64,000 nt of DNA from Massilia sp. R2A-15 (lineage in GTDB: Bacteria > Pseudomonadota > Gammaproteobacteria > Burkholderiales > Burkholderiaceae_D). The position numbers were made by a program, and so were the translations under genes. Shown one piece after another: positions 17,040 to 27,438 of the stretch (position 1 is its first letter; every line of letters starts with the position of its first letter). Below the pieces are notes generated by a model. The model had not been told where the DNA came from. It searched no databases and saw nothing but the letters and a program-made list of their open reading frames with translations. The stretch is from positions 372,001-436,000 of the forward strand of contig NZ_CP131935.1 in the NCBI RefSeq assembly GCF_030704305.1. The letters run 5' to 3'.

Positions 17040-17993
17040 ATGATGGCGAATATGAGCACCTACGACAATTACCCACGCGACCTGGCCGGCTACGGCCGCA
17101 ATCCACCCCATCCGGCATGGCCCGGGCAGGCGCGCATCGCGCTGCAGTTCGTGCTGAACTACGAAGAGGGCGGCGAGAACAGCGTGCTGCACGGCGATCC
17201 TGCGTCCGAGACCTTCCTGTCCGAAATCATCGGCGCCCAGGCATTCCCGATGCGCCACATGAGCATGGAGTCGCTGTACGAATACGGCTCACGCGCTGGC
17301 CTGTGGCGCCTGCTGCGCATGTTCGAGCAGCGCAAGATGCCGCTGACCATCTTCGGCGTCGCGATGGCGCTCAAGCGCAATCCGGAAGCGGTCGCCGTGT
17401 TTCGCGAGCTGGGCCACGAAATCGCCTGCCACGGCCTGAAATGGATCTCCTACCAGAACGTCGACGAAACCACCGAGCGCGCCCACATGGCCGAGGCGGT
17501 GCGGATCATGCGCGAACTGACCGGCGAAGCGCCGCTGGGCTGGTACACCGGGCGCGATTCCCCGAATACCCGACGGCTGGTGGTCGAACACGGCGGCTTC
17601 GCCTATGACGCCGATAATTACGGCGACGACCTGCCGTTCTGGGAACAGGTCAAAACCAGCGACGGCGCGGTGAAGCCGCAGCTGGTGGTGCCCTACACTT
17701 TGGATTCCAACGACATGCGCTTCGCCGCGATGCAAGGCTTCAATAGCGGCACCCAGTTCTTCGATTACCTGAAGGATTCCTTCGACACGCTGTACGCCGA
17801 AGGCGACCCGAATGGCCTGAACCAGCCGAAGATGCTGTCGATCGGCCTGCACTGCCGCATCGTCGGCCGGCCGGGGCGGGCCGCGGCGCTGGCGCGCTTC
17901 CTCGACTACGTGCAGTCGCACGACAAGGTGTGGGTCGCGCGCCGCATCGACATCGCCAACCACTGGAAAGCCACGCACCCGTTCGAAGGCTAG
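17040..17993 (+). CDS. puuE: Allantoinase PuuE (polysaccharide deacetylase type)
   Basis: The 317-residue product matches PuuE, the allantoinase related to polysaccharide deacetylases rather than to the dihydroorotase family. Diagnostic stretches are YPRDLAGYGRNPPHPAWPG, LNYEEGGENSVLHGD, SMESLYEYGSRAG and SIGLHCRIVGRPGR near the end. It hydrolyses allantoin to allantoate. The start is taken as the first Met of MMANMSTYDNYP at 17040; the third Met at 17052 is also possible and no ribosome-binding site decides. The last base of its stop codon is the first base of a 27-bp repeat. Confidence 0.92.
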   Translation: MMANMSTYDNYPRDLAGYGRNPPHPAWPGQARIALQFVLNYEEGGENSVLHGDPASETFLSEIIGAQAFPMRHMSMESLYEYGSRAGLWRLLRMFEQRKMPLTIFGVAMALKRNPEAVAVFRELGHEIACHGLKWISYQNVDETTERAHMAEAVRIMRELTGEAPLGWYTGRDSPNTRRLVVEHGGFAYDADNYGDDLPFWEQVKTSDGAVKPQLVVPYTLDSNDMRFAAMQGFNSGTQFFDYLKDSFDTLYAEGDPNGLNQPKMLSIGLHCRIVGRPGRAAALARFLDYVQSHDKVWVARRIDIANHWKATHPFEG

Positions 17994-18077
17994 GGGTCTG
18001 GTCCTGCGGACCTGACCCCATCTTGGTCGCCGGCGTGGGCATTTGAAAATGGGGTCAGGTCCGCAGGACCAGACCCC
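17993..18077. repeat. Inverted pair of 27-bp palindromes (17993-18019 and 18051-18077)
   Basis: The first copy has arms GGGGTCTGGTCC and GGACCTGACCCC around TGC. The second is its exact reverse complement. A 31-bp spacer separates them. The first copy begins on the last G of the puuE stop codon. The pair lies between the co-directional puuE and xdhA. Confidence 0.92.
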
Positions 18078-18185
18078 GGCGCTGTTGAATTATGCGAGAT
18101 TTGGTATAACCGACATCGCAAAATTGATATATGTGGTCGGGTCGCCGGTGTTAACCTAGTAAGCTGGGAGAAAACCGAGGCAAGC

Positions 18186-19663
<1,478 letters not shown>

Positions 19664-19667
<4 letters not shown>

Positions 19668-21991
19668 GCGAAGCGGATACCCCTGTCGTCAAACCGTGGA
19701 GCGCCGTCGGCGTCCCGCGCGCCCACGAATCGGCCGCGCTGCACGTGCTCGGCCAGGCCACCTACACCGACGACATCCCGGAAGTGCAGGGCACCCTGCA
19801 CGGCGCCCTCGGCCTGTCGTCCAAGCCACACGCGCGCATCGTGTCGATCGATCTGGCCAAAGTGCGCGCGGCCGCCGGCGTGGTCGGCGTATTTGCTGTC
19901 GGCGACATCCCTGGCGTGAACGACTGCGGCCCGATCATCCATGACGACCCGATCTTCGCCGACGGCGTTGTGATGTACGTCGGCCAGCCGATCTTCATCG
20001 TCGTCGCCGAGACCCACGACCAGGCCCGCCGCGCCGCGCGCCTGGCGGACGTCGTCTACGAAGAACTCCCGGCGATCCTGACGCCGCAGGCTGCCAAGGC
20101 CGCTCAGTCCTACGTGCTGCCGCCGATGCGCCTGGCGCGCGGCGACTACCAGGCCGCGTTCGAACGCGCGCCGCACTCGGTCAAGGGCGAGCTCTACGTC
20201 GGCGGCCAGGAACAGTTTTATCTGGAAGGCCAGATCGCCTACGCCGTGCCGAAGGAAGACAAGGGCATGCTGGTGCTGTGCTCGACCCAGCACCCGAGCG
20301 AGATGCAGCACGTCGTCGCGCACGCGCTGGGCGTCCACTCGCACAACATCACGGTCGAATGCCGGCGCATGGGCGGCGGCTTCGGCGGCAAGGAATCGCA
20401 GTCGGCGCTGTGGTGCGCGGCCTCCGCCATCGCCGCGGCAAAGCTCAGGCGCCCCGTCAAGCTGCGCGCCGACCGCGACGACGACATGCTCGTCACCGGC
20501 AAGCGCCACTGCTTCCACTACGAATACGAAGTCGGCTACGGCGAGGACGGCCGCATTGTCGCCGCCAAGGTCGACATGGTCACCCGCGCCGGCTATTCGG
20601 CCGACCTGTCAGGCCCCGTCGCCACGCGCGCCGTCTGCCATTTCGACAATACCTACTACCTGTCCGACGTTGATATCCGCGCCGCCTGCGGCAAGACCAA
20701 CACTCAGTCCAACACCGCCTTCCGCGGCTTCGGCGGCCCGCAAGGCGCCATCGCGATCGAATACGTGATCGACGAAATCGCCCGCAACCTGGGCCGCGAT
20801 GCGCTCGACATCCGCCGCATCAACTTCTACGGCGACGACACGCGCAACGTCACGCCCTACGGCCAGGTCGTGGTGGACAACGTCATCGGCGCGCTGACGG
20901 CCGAACTGGAAGCGTCCAGCGAATACCGCACACGCCGCGCAGCGATCGACGCCTTCAACGCGAGCAGCCCGGTGCTGAAGAAAGGTCTCGCGCTCACGCC
21001 GGTCAAGTTCGGTATCGCCTTCAACGTCACCCACCTGAACCAGGCCGGCGCGCTGGTGCACGTGTACGTGGACGGCTCGATCCTGGTCAACCACGGCGGG
21101 ACCGAAATGGGGCAGGGCATCAACACCAAGGTGATGCAGGTCGTCGCGCACGAGCTGGGCGTCGATATGGCGCACGTGCGCGCCACCGCCACCGACACCA
21201 GTAAGGTCGCCAACACCTCCGCCACCGCCGCATCGACCGGCGCGGACCTGAACGGCAAGGCGGCGCAGGACGCCGCGCGCCAGATCCGGGAACGTCTGGC
21301 CGCCTATGCGGTCAAACTGTATGGAGGCGAGGTCGCGCAAGTGCGCTTCGCCGCCGATATCGTCCACGTCAACGGCCACGAAGTGCGCTTCCCGGAACTG
21401 GTGCAGAAAGCCTACCTGGCGCGCGTGCAGTTGTGGTCCGACGGCTTCTACGCAACGCCGGGACTGCACTGGGATCCGAAAACCATGAGCGGCAATCCGT
21501 TCTCCTACTTCGCATACGGCGCCGCCGTGGCCGAAGTGGTGGTCGATACCCTGACCGGCGAGTGGAAGCTGCTGCGCGCCGACGCGCTGTACGACGCCGG
21601 CAACTCGCTCAACCCGGCCATCGACATCGGCCAGGTCGAAGGCGCCTTCATCCAGGGCATGGGCTGGCTCACCACCGAGGAACTGTGGTGGAACGACGGA
21701 GGCAAGCTGATGACGCACGCGCCGTCCACCTACAAGATCCCTGGCGTGTCCGACTGCCCCGACGACTTCCGCGTGAAGCTTTTCAAGAACCGTAACGTGG
21801 CCGACAGCATCCACCGCTCCAAGGCCGTTGGCGAGCCGCCGCTGCTGCTGCCGTTCTCGGTCTTCTTCGCGATCCGCGACGCGGTGTCGGCGGTCGGCGG
21901 CCACAAGGTCAATCCGCCGTTGAACTCCCCGGCCACCAGCGAGGAAATCCTCAAGTCGATCGCCGCCGTCGAAGCGGCAGTGGGCGCGTGA
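19664..21991 (+). CDS. xdhB: Xanthine dehydrogenase large, molybdopterin-binding subunit
   Basis: The 775-residue catalytic subunit binds the molybdenum cofactor. Key motifs are MGGGFGGKESQS, FRGFGGPQG (substrate-site Arg), HGGTEMGQGINTK and the catalytic Glu in KAVGEPPLLLPFSVFFAI. It starts within the end of xdhA and its stop overlaps the xdhC start, so xdhABC is a tightly coupled operon. It has the full family length and no broken motifs. Confidence 0.97.
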
Positions 21992-22989
21992 TGGACGAGT
22001 GGCGCCTGGCCAGCACCGCGCCGGCAGTTCTGGTGACGGTGGCCATTGGCGAAGGCTCGGTCCCGCGCGGACCGGGCACGCGCATGACGGTCACGCAGGC
22101 CGGCCTGGCCGGCACGATCGGCGGCGGCCACCTGGAACTGCGCGCCATCGAGATCGCCCGCGCCATGCTGCTGGACGGCCGCGCGCGCCATTTCGAGCGG
22201 TTTGCGCTCGGCCCCAGCCTCGGCCAATGCTGCGGCGGCGTGGTGCACCTGGCGTTCGAACTGGCCGACCCCGCGCAGGCATCGCTGCTGGCCGAACGGC
22301 GCGACAGCGACAGCTGGCGCCTGACCGCGCTCGACGGCGCGATTGAAACCGCGCTGTTCGACGCCGCCGGCGTGCAGCTCGCCGGTTCGCCCGCGCCCGT
22401 GTTCGCCCGCACCCGCGGCACGCACGTGATGCAGGAGCAGGACGGCCGCCGCTGGCTGGTCGCGCAGGTCGAAGCGCCGCGCGCCCATCTGGTGCTGTTC
22501 GGCGCCGGCCACGTCGGCGCCGCCGTCGTGCGCGCGCTGGCCCACCTGCCGTGCACCATCACCTGGGTGGACGAACGCGACGACCTGTTCCCGGAACACG
22601 TACCTGACAACGTGCGCATCGAAGCGACCGATGCGCCCGAAGACGTGGTCGCCAGCGCGCCGGCCGGCGCCAGCTACCTCGTCATGACCCACTCCCATGC
22701 GCTCGACCAGCGCCTGGCCGAAGCGATCCTCGCGCGGCCGCAGGTCGGCTGGTTCGGCCTGATCGGCTCGCACACCAAGCGCAAGCAGTTCGAACACCGG
22801 CTGCGCGCGCGCGGCCTCGACCCGGCCCGCATCGACGCGATGGCCTGCCCGATCGGCCTGCCCGGCATCACCGGCAAGGAGCCGGCCGTGATCGCCGCGT
22901 CGGTATCGGCGCAACTGTTGATGCTGTGGGAAGCGGCCGCGCGCGCCGATGCTGGCGCGCCGCCCATTAGACTGGTAGGCTCCTGCTGA
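21991..22989 (+). CDS. xdhC: Xanthine dehydrogenase accessory protein XdhC
   Basis: The 332-residue XdhC binds molybdenum cofactor and helps sulfurate and insert it into XdhB. The N-terminal XdhC/CoxI domain shows GEGSVPRGPGTRM and GTIGGGHLELRAIE with CCGGVVHLAFE. The C-terminal Rossmann domain begins HLVLFGAGHVGAAVVRALAHL and has VMTHSHALDQRLAEA and FGLIGSHTKRKQF. The ATG at 21991 overlaps the xdhB stop (TGATG); a GTG one codon earlier is also possible. Confidence 0.95.
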   Translation: MDEWRLASTAPAVLVTVAIGEGSVPRGPGTRMTVTQAGLAGTIGGGHLELRAIEIARAMLLDGRARHFERFALGPSLGQCCGGVVHLAFELADPAQASLLAERRDSDSWRLTALDGAIETALFDAAGVQLAGSPAPVFARTRGTHVMQEQDGRRWLVAQVEAPRAHLVLFGAGHVGAAVVRALAHLPCTITWVDERDDLFPEHVPDNVRIEATDAPEDVVASAPAGASYLVMTHSHALDQRLAEAILARPQVGWFGLIGSHTKRKQFEHRLRARGLDPARIDAMACPIGLPGITGKEPAVIAASVSAQLLMLWEAAARADAGAPPIRLVGSC

Positions 22990-23010
22990 GCCGTAACAAG
23001 AAAGACCCTG

Positions 23011-24318
23011 ATGTCCACTGTAATGCCAAGCCTGCGGGCCTATCGCGCCAGCCTGCTGCACTTCCACGCCGATCCGGCGTTCGCCGAACATGCCTACTCC
23101 TGGCATGAGGACGGACTGCTGCTGGTCGACGGCGACAAGATCCATGCCGCCGGCGATTACGCCCAGCTGGCGCCTACGCTGCCCGAGGGCGTCGAGGTGC
23201 ATGACTACCGCGGCAAGCTGATCGTCCCCGGCTTCATCGACACCCATCTGCATTTTCCGCAGACCGACATGATCGCTTCGCCGGCGCCTGGCCTCCTGCC
23301 GTGGCTGGAGACCTACACCTTCCCGACCGAGCGCCAGTTTTCCGACCCGGCGCACGGGCGCGAAGTGGCCGAGTTCTTCCTCGACCAGCTGCTGCGCAGC
23401 GGGACGACGACCGCGATGGTCTACTGCACCGTGCACAAGGAATCGGTGGACGCGTTTTTCGAAGCCAGCGAAGCGCGCGGCCTGCGCATGGTCGCCGGCA
23501 AAGTGCTCATGGACCGCAACTGCCCCGAATTCCTCGCCGACACGGCGGAGAGTGGGGCGCGCGACAGCGAAGAGCTGATCCGCAAATGGCACAAGCGCGG
23601 GCGCTCGCTGTACGCGCTGACGCCGCGCTTTGCGCCGACGTCGACCGAAGCCCAGCTCACGCTGACGGGCGAACTGGCGCGGGCCTACCCGGACACCTTC
23701 ATCCAGACCCACGTGTCGGAAAACCGCGACGAATGCGAGTGGGTCAAGTCGCTGTTCCCGGCGTCGCGCAGCTACCTCGACGTGTACGACCACTACGGCC
23801 TGCTGCGTCCGCGCGCCTTTTTCGGCCACTGCATCTGGCTCGACGACCGCGACTTCGCGCGCATGGCCGAAACGCAGTCGGCGGCGGCGGTGTGCCCGAC
23901 CTCCAACCTGTTCCTGGGCAGCGGGCTGTTCGACTTCGAGCGCGCCGACGTGGCGCGGGTGCCGCTGTCGCTGGCGTCGGACGTGGGCGCCGGCACGGCG
24001 TTCTGCATGCTGCAGACGATGAACGAGGCGTACAAGGTGGCGCGCATGAAGGGCAGCTACCTGCCGGCGCTGCGCATGTTCTACCTGGCGACGCTGGGCG
24101 CCGCGCGGGCGATGCAGCTCGAAGGGACGATCGGCAATTTCGCGCCGGGGACCGAGGCGGACTTTATCGTGCTCGATCCGCAGGCCACGCCGCTGCTGGC
24201 GCGGCGCAGTGCCGAACTGAATAACCTGGAAGAGCTGTTGTTTGCGCTGGCGCTGCTGGGAGACGATCGGGCGATTGCGGCGACCTATTCAGGCGGGCGC
24301 CTGGTTCATCAGCGGTAA
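23011..24318 (+). CDS. guaD: Guanine deaminase
   Basis: This 435-residue amidohydrolase deaminates guanine to xanthine, the substrate of the xdhABC product just upstream. Zinc ligands and active-site motifs are visible as PGFIDTHLHFPQTD, QTHVSENRDE, FGHCIWLDDRD and SLASDVGAGTAFCM. Length agrees with E. coli GuaD (439). It begins 21 bp after xdhC and is likely the last gene of that operon, followed by an inverted pair of repeats facing the minus-strand response regulator. Confidence 0.97.
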   Translation: MSTVMPSLRAYRASLLHFHADPAFAEHAYSWHEDGLLLVDGDKIHAAGDYAQLAPTLPEGVEVHDYRGKLIVPGFIDTHLHFPQTDMIASPAPGLLPWLETYTFPTERQFSDPAHGREVAEFFLDQLLRSGTTTAMVYCTVHKESVDAFFEASEARGLRMVAGKVLMDRNCPEFLADTAESGARDSEELIRKWHKRGRSLYALTPRFAPTSTEAQLTLTGELARAYPDTFIQTHVSENRDECEWVKSLFPASRSYLDVYDHYGLLRPRAFFGHCIWLDDRDFARMAETQSAAAVCPTSNLFLGSGLFDFERADVARVPLSLASDVGAGTAFCMLQTMNEAYKVARMKGSYLPALRMFYLATLGAARAMQLEGTIGNFAPGTEADFIVLDPQATPLLARRSAELNNLEELLFALALLGDDRAIAATYSGGRLVHQR

Positions 24319-24328
24319 ATGCGAAGAT

Positions 24329-24397
24329 GGGGTCAGGTCCGCGGGACCAGACCCCGATGCTGCCGACGCCGGGGTCTGGTCCTGCGGACCTGACCCC
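24329..24397. repeat. Inverted pair of 27-bp palindromes (24329-24355 and 24371-24397)
   Basis: The first copy has GGGGTCAGGTCC and GGACCAGACCCC around GCG. The second is in opposite orientation (GGGGTCTGGTCC, TGC, GGACCTGACCCC). The spacer is 15 bp, the shortest of the four pairs. They lie between convergent guaD and the response regulator gene. Confidence 0.92.
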
Positions 24398-24401
24398 ATT
24401 T

Positions 24402-24767
24402 TTACGCCAGCGTTTCGATCAGCTCGAGCAGCTTGACATGATCGAGCGGCTTGTTGAGGAAGGCGGTGGCGCCCTGGCGCAGCGCCCACACGCGGTCCGA
24501 ATCCATGTCCTTGCTGGTCAACAGGATCACCGGGATGTGCCAGGTGGTCTCGTCGTTGGTGATGGCGCGCGTGGCCTGGAAACCGTTCAGGCCCGGCATG
24601 ACGATATCCATGATGATCAGGTCCGGCAGCTCGCTCTTCGCCTTGGCGACGGCTTCCTCGCCGTCGTTGGCCATGATGACGCGGTGCCCCTCCTTGGTCA
24701 GGAGGGCGTTCAGGACCAGCCGCTGCGACAGGGAATCGTCCACTACAAGTATTTTTTGATTGGCCAT
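24402..24767 (-). CDS. Single-domain response regulator (CheY/PilH-like)
   Basis: The 121-residue protein is only a receiver domain. The acidic pocket is LVVDDS, the phospho-acceptor Asp is in LIIMDIVMPGLNG, the Thr is in VILLTSKD and the Lys is in FLNKPLD. There is no output domain, so it must act by protein contact, as in CheY or PilH. The ATG at 24767 is followed by the typical ANQKILVVDDS start. It follows the small unknown gene at 24779-25102 by 11 bp, so the two are probably co-transcribed. The partner kinase is not in the window. Confidence 0.9.
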   Translation of the reverse strand: MANQKILVVDDSLSQRLVLNALLTKEGHRVIMANDGEEAVAKAKSELPDLIIMDIVMPGLNGFQATRAITNDETTWHIPVILLTSKDMDSDRVWALRQGATAFLNKPLDHVKLLELIETLA

Positions 24768-24778
24768 GGCAGTGTGGT

Positions 24779-25102
24779 TCAGGTTGCGGATGTCGGGGAG
24801 GGCGCCTGCTGTTCGGCCACCTTTTCTTCCGGCAGGTAGCGCCAGTAGAACGCGTGCGGCTGCATCGAAAACTCGTCCTGCAGCTCCTTGCAGATCATCG
24901 ATTCGGCCAGGTACAGCGCCTTCAGGTTGGTGGTGCGGCTCAGCGTCACATACACGCGCAGCGTCTTGGTCTGCGACGAGTTGTGCAGCTCCATGTCGGT
25001 CACGTCGATTTCCATGCCGCGCAGCTTTCTCTTGATGTGTTTGGCCACATCGCGCTTCACGGCTTTGAACAGCTCCGGACTGAGGAACCTGGCGTTCGAC
25101 AT
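24779..25102 (-). CDS. Uncharacterised small conserved-looking protein
   Basis: I do not recognise this 107-residue protein. It has no signal peptide or hydrophobic segment and is rich in charged and aromatic residues. Recognisable stretches are FKAVKRDVAKHIKRKLRG, a basic amphipathic helix, and the C-terminal MQPHAFYWRYLPEEK. Codon use is normal for the window and the ATG start is well placed 11 bp upstream of the response regulator, so I regard it as real. The pairing suggests a role in signalling with that receiver protein, but this is inference only. Confidence 0.68.
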   Translation of the reverse strand: MSNARFLSPELFKAVKRDVAKHIKRKLRGMEIDVTDMELHNSSQTKTLRVYVTLSRTTNLKALYLAESMICKELQDEFSMQPHAFYWRYLPEEKVAEQQAPSPTSAT

Positions 25103-25377
25103 GAATTAAAGCCCCGATCGAATGACGAAAATATGGAAAGTGCGCGTCTGGGCTGCGCACTCACCAGTAGATATGATGTGTTGCCCGTCGTCAACCGGTC
25201 AAGGTCAAGGAAGGCGCAATTTTTCGTCGGCGCGCAGTGGCCGGACTCAGCGATATTATACCCGCAACCCGGTGAAATGGTGCTGGAAAGCAACATCATG
25301 CTGCGTGTTGCAAACAAGGCATGAAGGCTATACAGTAGCCGCGCACCACGCACAAACATTTACCGAGAGAACATCGA
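25103..25377. other. Intergenic region upstream of the exported adenosine deaminase
   Basis: This 275-bp gap separates divergent genes. A possible promoter for the deaminase is TTGCAA at about 25310, 17 bp, TACAGT, about 40 bp before the start. The conserved purine-regulon element seen elsewhere is not present here. I see no small gene or RNA. Confidence 0.4.
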
Positions 25378-26874
25378 ATGCACAAGACATTAAGCGGCGC
25401 CATGCTCGCCCTGGCCCTGGCGGGCATCGCCGTCGACGCCGGCGCCAAGGGTCCTGCCACCAAGGGCAACGAAGCGGCCACTGCGCATTATTTCGCCGGC
25501 CTGGTTAGCGGCGCGGATCCGAAGCTGGCCGAACTGACCATGTTCTTTTCGCAAATGCCCAAGGGCGGCGACCTGCATCACCATTATTCGGGCGCGCTGT
25601 ACGCCGAGCAGTACGTCGATTTCCTCGACAAGCAGGGCCTGTGCGTCAACAAGACCACCTACCGCATCGAAACGAACAAGGCCGTGATCGACGCCGAGCG
25701 CGCGCTGCCCGCGGCGCAGCGCAACTGCCTGTCCTCGGGCGAAGTGTATGCGGACGACGCCGCCTACCGCGAGCTGCTGCAGCGCTGGTCGAGCAAGGAC
25801 TTCCGCAACCACGGCGCGGTGCAGCCGCCGCCGGACCGCCAGTTCTTCCAGACCTTCGGCTTCTTCGGCCCGGTGTCGAACGCCAATTTCAATGAGGGCC
25901 TGCAGACCCTCAAGCAGCGCGCCATCGCGGAGAACGTCAGCTACATCGAAACGATGTTCAAGATGGCGCCGTTCTCGACCGACGCCGGTTTCGACGCCCG
26001 GGCCTGGCAGGCGCGCGACGACGCGGAGCTGACCGCGCTGATGCGCAGCCAGCTCGCCCAGCTGAACCAGGACGCCGGCTTCCAGCGCACCATCGACGAT
26101 TACGTCGCCAAGATCGCCTCGGCCGCGGCCGGCATCGACGACGACAAATTCACCATGCGCTACCAGTCCTACGTGCTGCGCCTGCTGGCGCCGTCGCAGG
26201 TGTTCTCGTCGATGGTGGCCGGCTTCAAGGCGGCCGGCCAGAGCGAGCTGATCGTCGGCGTCAACATCGTCGGCCAGGAAAGCCAGATGGTGTCGATGCG
26301 CGACTACACCTTGCACATGAAGATGTTCCAGTTCCTCAAGGCGCAGTATCCGAACGTCAAGGTCGCGCTGCACGCGGGCGAGCTGGCGCTGGGCGACGTC
26401 GCGCCGGAAGGGCTCAAGTTCCACATCGACCAGGCGCTGGCGCTGGGCCACGCCGACCGCATCGGCCACGGCATCGACCTGGCGCACGAGAGCAACGTGC
26501 TGGGCATCATGAAGAAGATGCGCGAGGCTGACATTCCCGTCGAGATCAACCTCACCAGCAACGACTTCATCAACGGCGTGCGCGGCGAGGCCCATCCGGT
26601 GACCCTGTACCGCAAGCATGGCGTGCCCTTCGTCATCTCGACCGACGACGCCGGGGTGACGCGCCACGACTTGTCCAACGAGTACATGCTGTTTGCCAGC
26701 CGCTACAAGCCAGACTACGCCGAGGTGAAGAGGCTGTCCTACGACAGCGTGCGCTACGCCTTCCTGCCCGAAGCGCAGAAGCAGCGCCTGAAGCGCCAGC
26801 TCGACGTGCGTTTCGGCAAATTCGAGGCCGACATCGCCGCGCTCGACCGCCAGCGCACCGCACCCGCCCGCTGA
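25378..26874 (+). CDS. Exported adenosine deaminase family protein
   Basis: The 498-residue protein starts with a Sec signal peptide (MHKTLSGAMLALALAGIAVDAGAKG), so it works in the periplasm or outside. The zinc-dependent deaminase motifs are KGGDLHHHYSGALY (two His ligands), VALHAGELALGD (His and Glu), ADRIGHGIDLAHE and VISTDDAGVTRHD (the Asp ligand). Length and export resemble the secreted ADGF-like deaminases more than the roughly 330-residue cytoplasmic Add. It converts adenosine, or a related nucleoside, to inosine. It lies just upstream of the TonB receptor and nucleotidase genes and fits extracellular nucleoside processing. The exact substrate is inferred. Confidence 0.88.
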   Translation: MHKTLSGAMLALALAGIAVDAGAKGPATKGNEAATAHYFAGLVSGADPKLAELTMFFSQMPKGGDLHHHYSGALYAEQYVDFLDKQGLCVNKTTYRIETNKAVIDAERALPAAQRNCLSSGEVYADDAAYRELLQRWSSKDFRNHGAVQPPPDRQFFQTFGFFGPVSNANFNEGLQTLKQRAIAENVSYIETMFKMAPFSTDAGFDARAWQARDDAELTALMRSQLAQLNQDAGFQRTIDDYVAKIASAAAGIDDDKFTMRYQSYVLRLLAPSQVFSSMVAGFKAAGQSELIVGVNIVGQESQMVSMRDYTLHMKMFQFLKAQYPNVKVALHAGELALGDVAPEGLKFHIDQALALGHADRIGHGIDLAHESNVLGIMKKMREADIPVEINLTSNDFINGVRGEAHPVTLYRKHGVPFVISTDDAGVTRHDLSNEYMLFASRYKPDYAEVKRLSYDSVRYAFLPEAQKQRLKRQLDVRFGKFEADIAALDRQRTAPAR

Positions 26875-27136
26875 TCAAGGTTCCGGCCGGCGCCGCCGGC
26901 CCGGAGCGGCGCCGCTTCCCGGCAGGGCGCGGCGTGGCGAAAATGTGATCATAAGTTTAACTTTGTGGTCAACTCGCTACACAATTTCGTCCAGAGCGCT
27001 CCCTTTGGCGAATATCCGCGTTAAGAGATTTCTTATAGGAATGCCTCATTTATAATTCCGTCGTTCCCTCTGGCAGGAATAAATGCTGGGCAAACAATGT
27101 TTCGAGGCCCGTGTTTTGCTTATTTATAGCGTTTTG
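26875..27136. other. Intergenic region after the deaminase gene
   Basis: This is the first part of a 564-bp gap before the TonB receptor gene. The first 60 bp are GC-rich, with inverted GGCGCCG-type stretches that may form a hairpin after the deaminase stop. The rest is AT-rich, with a TATAAT at about 27051. I see no gene. The conserved promoter element at 27137-27196 and a leader of about 240 bp follow. Confidence 0.5.
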
Positions 27137-27196
27137 ATATAAATATGCAAAGCAAATCGTATTTGCCGTGCATCGCAAGCCTCATGCATAGTGAAC
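27137..27196 (+). promoter_or_regulatory. Conserved nucleoside-regulon promoter element, copy A (TonB receptor)
   Basis: ATATAAAT (27137-27144), TTGCCG (27163-27168), an 18-bp spacer and CATAGT (27187-27192) occur with exactly the same spacing as in copies B (39495-39550) and C (42799-42854). The intervening TCGTATTTGCC and ATGCATAGT are also shared. TTGCCG and CATAGT fit sigma-70 -35 and -10 boxes. The GCAAAT-CGT-ATTTGC palindrome at 27152-27166 overlaps the -35. Transcription would start near 27199 and leave a leader of about 240 nt before the receptor gene. Confidence 0.75.
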
Positions 27197-27438
27197 GATA
27201 GCAATGCAAAACGACAATATTTTTCCTGGTGATCTGTCATCAAAGTGAAATGGTCATTTGGCATGATGTCTGGCTGGACGCCGCTCGGAGAAATCCGCTT
27301 GCCGGGGGTGGCAATGAATAAGCGACGGTTGCCGCGGCAGCCGTGGCGCGCAGGTTTGCAGTAAAAAAGAGAAGTTCCTTCCGACACCAGTCGGACAGTC
27401 GCTTGACATAACTTTGTTGTCTTTTTTGGGGTTATACA

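Noticed and set aside
27403..27438. TTGACA and TATACA just before the TonB receptor start as a promoter
   Set aside because: The spacing is about 25 bp, too long for sigma-70, and it would leave no leader. The conserved element further upstream is the better candidate.
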